From NCBI RefSeq assembly GCF_009389715.1, contig NC_052406.1, forward strand, positions 992,001-1,056,000: 64,000 nt of DNA, written 5' to 3'. Under the pieces are notes generated by a model. It did not search any database and had not been told where the DNA came from. It saw only the letters and a list, made by a program, of their open reading frames with translations. Numbering within the stretch: position 1 is the stretch's first letter; every line of letters starts with the position of its first letter. The stretch comes from Phoenix dactylifera (Eukaryota; Streptophyta; Magnoliopsida; Arecales; Arecaceae). The position numbers and the translations under genes are program-made. This document shows positions 61,675 through 64,000 of the stretch, one piece after another.

Positions 61675-62259
61675 TCAGTAAGCGGATGGGTCAGATTCCA
61701 CCAATTCAGCATTTAGGGAGAAAATATCGACCGGCGCATTTGTGCAGTCAACAATGCTTCCATCAGATCTGGATGCCCCTCGGCAGTGATCAAGATAGAT
61801 CACTATGACAGTAATGTCATCATGGATGTGGCGCCTTGATCCCTTCTCTATTTTTCTAATGTCATCATACCGCATTTCCCTTTTTTTTGCAGCTCGTCAA
61901 GGGCCGCTCTCCTAATCGCTTTGCTATACCCTGCAAAATATCCAAAGATTTAAGTTGATAAAGAAATGGAATAATTAAAAAAGATGTTTCGAGAACAAAT
62001 TGAATAGGGATGGGGAAGAAACTAACTGATCTGGGGTTCTTGAAGACTATATCAACAGCAGCTTCATCACTCAACTGCTCCCAGAGGCCATCTGATGCAA
62101 ATATCAAAATAAGTCTTGCGGTCCCAGCTTAAGCATCCTAATTGAAGGCTCCGCGGTATGACAGGTCGTTTCAGAGGAATAGGACAAAGAATTGCTGGAA
62201 TAATGGATCCCTACAGAACTCAGGCTTCTTCAGGTAGACATCGCCAATAGATCTTGATA
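61675..62259 (-). pseudogene. PP2C protein phosphatase, C-terminal exons with frameshifts
   Basis: Two exons with intact splice signals encode the end of a plant clade-D-type PP2C phosphatase. Exon 62259-62027 carries SRSIGDVYLKKPEF, CPIPLKRPV, EPSIRMLKLGPQDL and IFASDGLWEQLSDEAAVDIV (with the metal-binding Asp of SDG). Exon 61930-61675 carries GIAKRL, RRAALDE, then [20 protein letters not shown] (with the last metal-binding Asp) and a tail to TGA at 61677-61675. Keeping the family reading frame needs about five single-base shifts (near 62190, 62140, 62110, 61910 and 61880), each fitting one missing base. The last 66 codons are open. Retained introns rule out a processed copy. It may be a decayed duplicate or an error-rich stretch. 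Upstream exons were not found up to 64000. Confidence 0.75.
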
Positions 62260-64000
62260 CTAACCAGAAAAATGTTAGCTTTTGATCAAATCATTCTGAC
62301 AGCAATTTGTCTACTCGGTTTTAAGTCAGTGCAAGCAATTGCCCACAAAATTAAACTGTCACAAATCCTAACATATTGTGCAGTTATTGTTTATGTTGGT
62401 AAAGCCTTTCGCAACCATATGCAATGGATACAAAATATTCATAAACTCCTCTGAACAGATTATTATTTCAATGAGAAGGCAGACCAATATGTGTCAAATA
62501 CGCACAGCAACAAATTAAGCCCATTCAGTTTCTAGCTTGTACTTCAAGCTTTTGAAAGCATGTGGTATGTTAAAGAAATCGGCCACATTAAGGATGGATA
62601 TACTAGAAAGACTACTGAACAATTAAAATTCCAGACAATTTTATGCTTACAAGAGATTTTTGTTCTCTTACCCAACTGAGTTACTTATTTAACAGATGCT
62701 TGCTGAACAACTTCATGCATGAGAACCAGGTGACAGATGGATTAATTAAATGTCTGTAAACTCAGTACCTTTAAGTTTTATTTAGACAAAGTGCCCAACT
62801 ATTTTATTATGCACTTATTGAAAAACTCAAATAACAACATCTCAAATAATCCTAAAAACACAAAAGTATGTGGGGAAGATGTAATTTTAACCGAGGTTTG
62901 CCGTCTCGGTACCGGACCCTGTATCGATGTCACACTAGCACATTGTCGGTACGGTATGGTACAAAATTTTTTTTGGCGTACAGAGTATTGGTATACTACC
63001 CATACCGAGTACCAAACCGAACTGGTATGGTACAGTACGCTCCATACCGCCGATTTGGACCGGTACGGCATACCATGATATGTTGAAAGAAGACCATTAA
63101 GTTATAACCTGCACATGTGTTCATGCGAATGCAAAATAGATATTTGAATCTTTAAAGATGTGTGGTATTTTATGTCATGTGGTACAGGTTCACTCGTCTT
63201 TAAATCATAGCATGTCTCAAGGACAAACAGCAGGTACACCTTTCAGCAAGTCACATGCACATGATACTTTGCTCCACAAGGTGCATGCATAAAGATGTTC
63301 CTGATAGTAAATATGAATGGAATATATGAAGCAGTTTGAACCATAAAATGGCCATGGCAAAGTACAAGCATCCATTGATGACATTTGGTCGAAAACTGAA
63401 ATAGATAATTTATGAAAATAGATACCATAAGATGTGCATTGCTTGCTACAACTTGTACAATATTCTTTATAAACTACACAAATATATAATCTTGAAAGCA
63501 TATTACATATGCTTTTGGGAAAGAATTCCAGTTTCAACAATGATAAATCTGAACAGAACAGTGCATCATATGGAAGTCAAAGTGCTAAAGCAAGATCGTT
63601 ATCCAACAGAGAGAATATTGCTTTAGCTATGGCTAAAGTTAGAGAATCTTGATGCAGATATTGCTTTTAAAATGGCATAAAGTTGAGGCATATTGATAGG
63701 AATCTGGCACTGGATTCTCAGAAGAGAAAAGAGAGATTGCCAAGCTGCGCTTAGACAAATGCCCTCCTTGTCATATAGATCAGCATAGACATAACTACAT
63801 CAGTCTGACCTAGCCTCACAAATAGACATGACTTTGGAACCATACAAAAACTGGAAAAGGAAGACAATGACCAGATAACTACTTAATGTCAGAAATGAAA
63901 GAAAATTGTCCATGGACATAGTTATAAAAACCAAACCAAACTGGCCGTTCAGACCAGAAAACTGGTGAACCAGACCCTTGGACAGTCCGGTTTTCACACA
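62260..64000. other. Upstream of the PP2C exons, unclassified repeats
   Basis: Should hold earlier PP2C exons if the gene were complete, but none is recognised. 62890-63078 is rich in GGTAC, ACCGG and GGTATGG words in both orientations and looks like an interspersed repeat. 63920-64000 has AACCAAACCAAACTGG and CCGGTTTTCACACA, another possible repeat edge cut by the window end. Confidence 0.4.

Overview
The window is nuclear plant DNA, most likely from a monocot. Protein-coding exons are GC-rich and few, they sit in AT-rich sequence, and most recognisable sequence is transposable-element derived: Ty1/copia, L1-type LINE, CACTA, hAT, PIF/Harbinger-like and TRIM. A palm is possible but not proven. 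There are no operons, rRNA genes or CRISPR arrays.

Host genes. (1) 2-217 (+): last 71 codons of an unrecognised gene. (2) 13459-18256 (-): two-exon SWIB/MDM2-domain gene with a 4.36 kb intron. (3) 25580-26782 (-): intronless PRISE/VEP1-type progesterone 5-beta-reductase gene, 400 aa. (4) 28963-33406 (+): TGD5-like glycine-rich protein of 94 aa, built from four small coding exons with a 4 kb intron. (5) 50452-51051 (-): intronless C2H2 zinc-finger repressor of the ZAT10/STZ type (two QALGGH fingers plus EAR motif), with a TATA box. (6) 61675-62259 (-): two 3' exons of a PP2C phosphatase with about five single-base frameshifts, i.e. a pseudogene or an error-rich stretch.

Transposon landscape. 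1577-5520 (-) and about 54420-56397 (+) are two L1-type LINEs that have both lost the reverse-transcriptase core; the second is split by a CACTA element (55259-55925). A third LINE endonuclease fragment lies at 58385-58790. A TRIM (7167-7597), an hAT MITE with a perfect 8-bp target duplication (9998-10192), PIF/Harbinger-like MITEs (38014-38494 and 56470-57581), an inverted-repeat MITE (about 21529-21960), a possible SINE (52555-52890) and several minisatellites fill other gaps.

The most unusual locus is 34542-44619. It is a Ty1/copia element flanked by a perfect 5-bp target duplication (TAACA), with its outer LTR ends in + orientation, while everything between a point near the 3' end of each LTR is inverted. 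The result is a palindrome with about 2 kb arms on the left, a perfect 68-bp inverted repeat on the right, and a 1,330-codon gag-pol (one in-frame TGA) reading on the - strand. The two LTR promoters point at each other across the left palindrome, so read-through RNA could fold into a long hairpin. The untranslated leader of this element carries four stem-loops with a constant TGTGT/TGTAT loop and changing, compensated stems.
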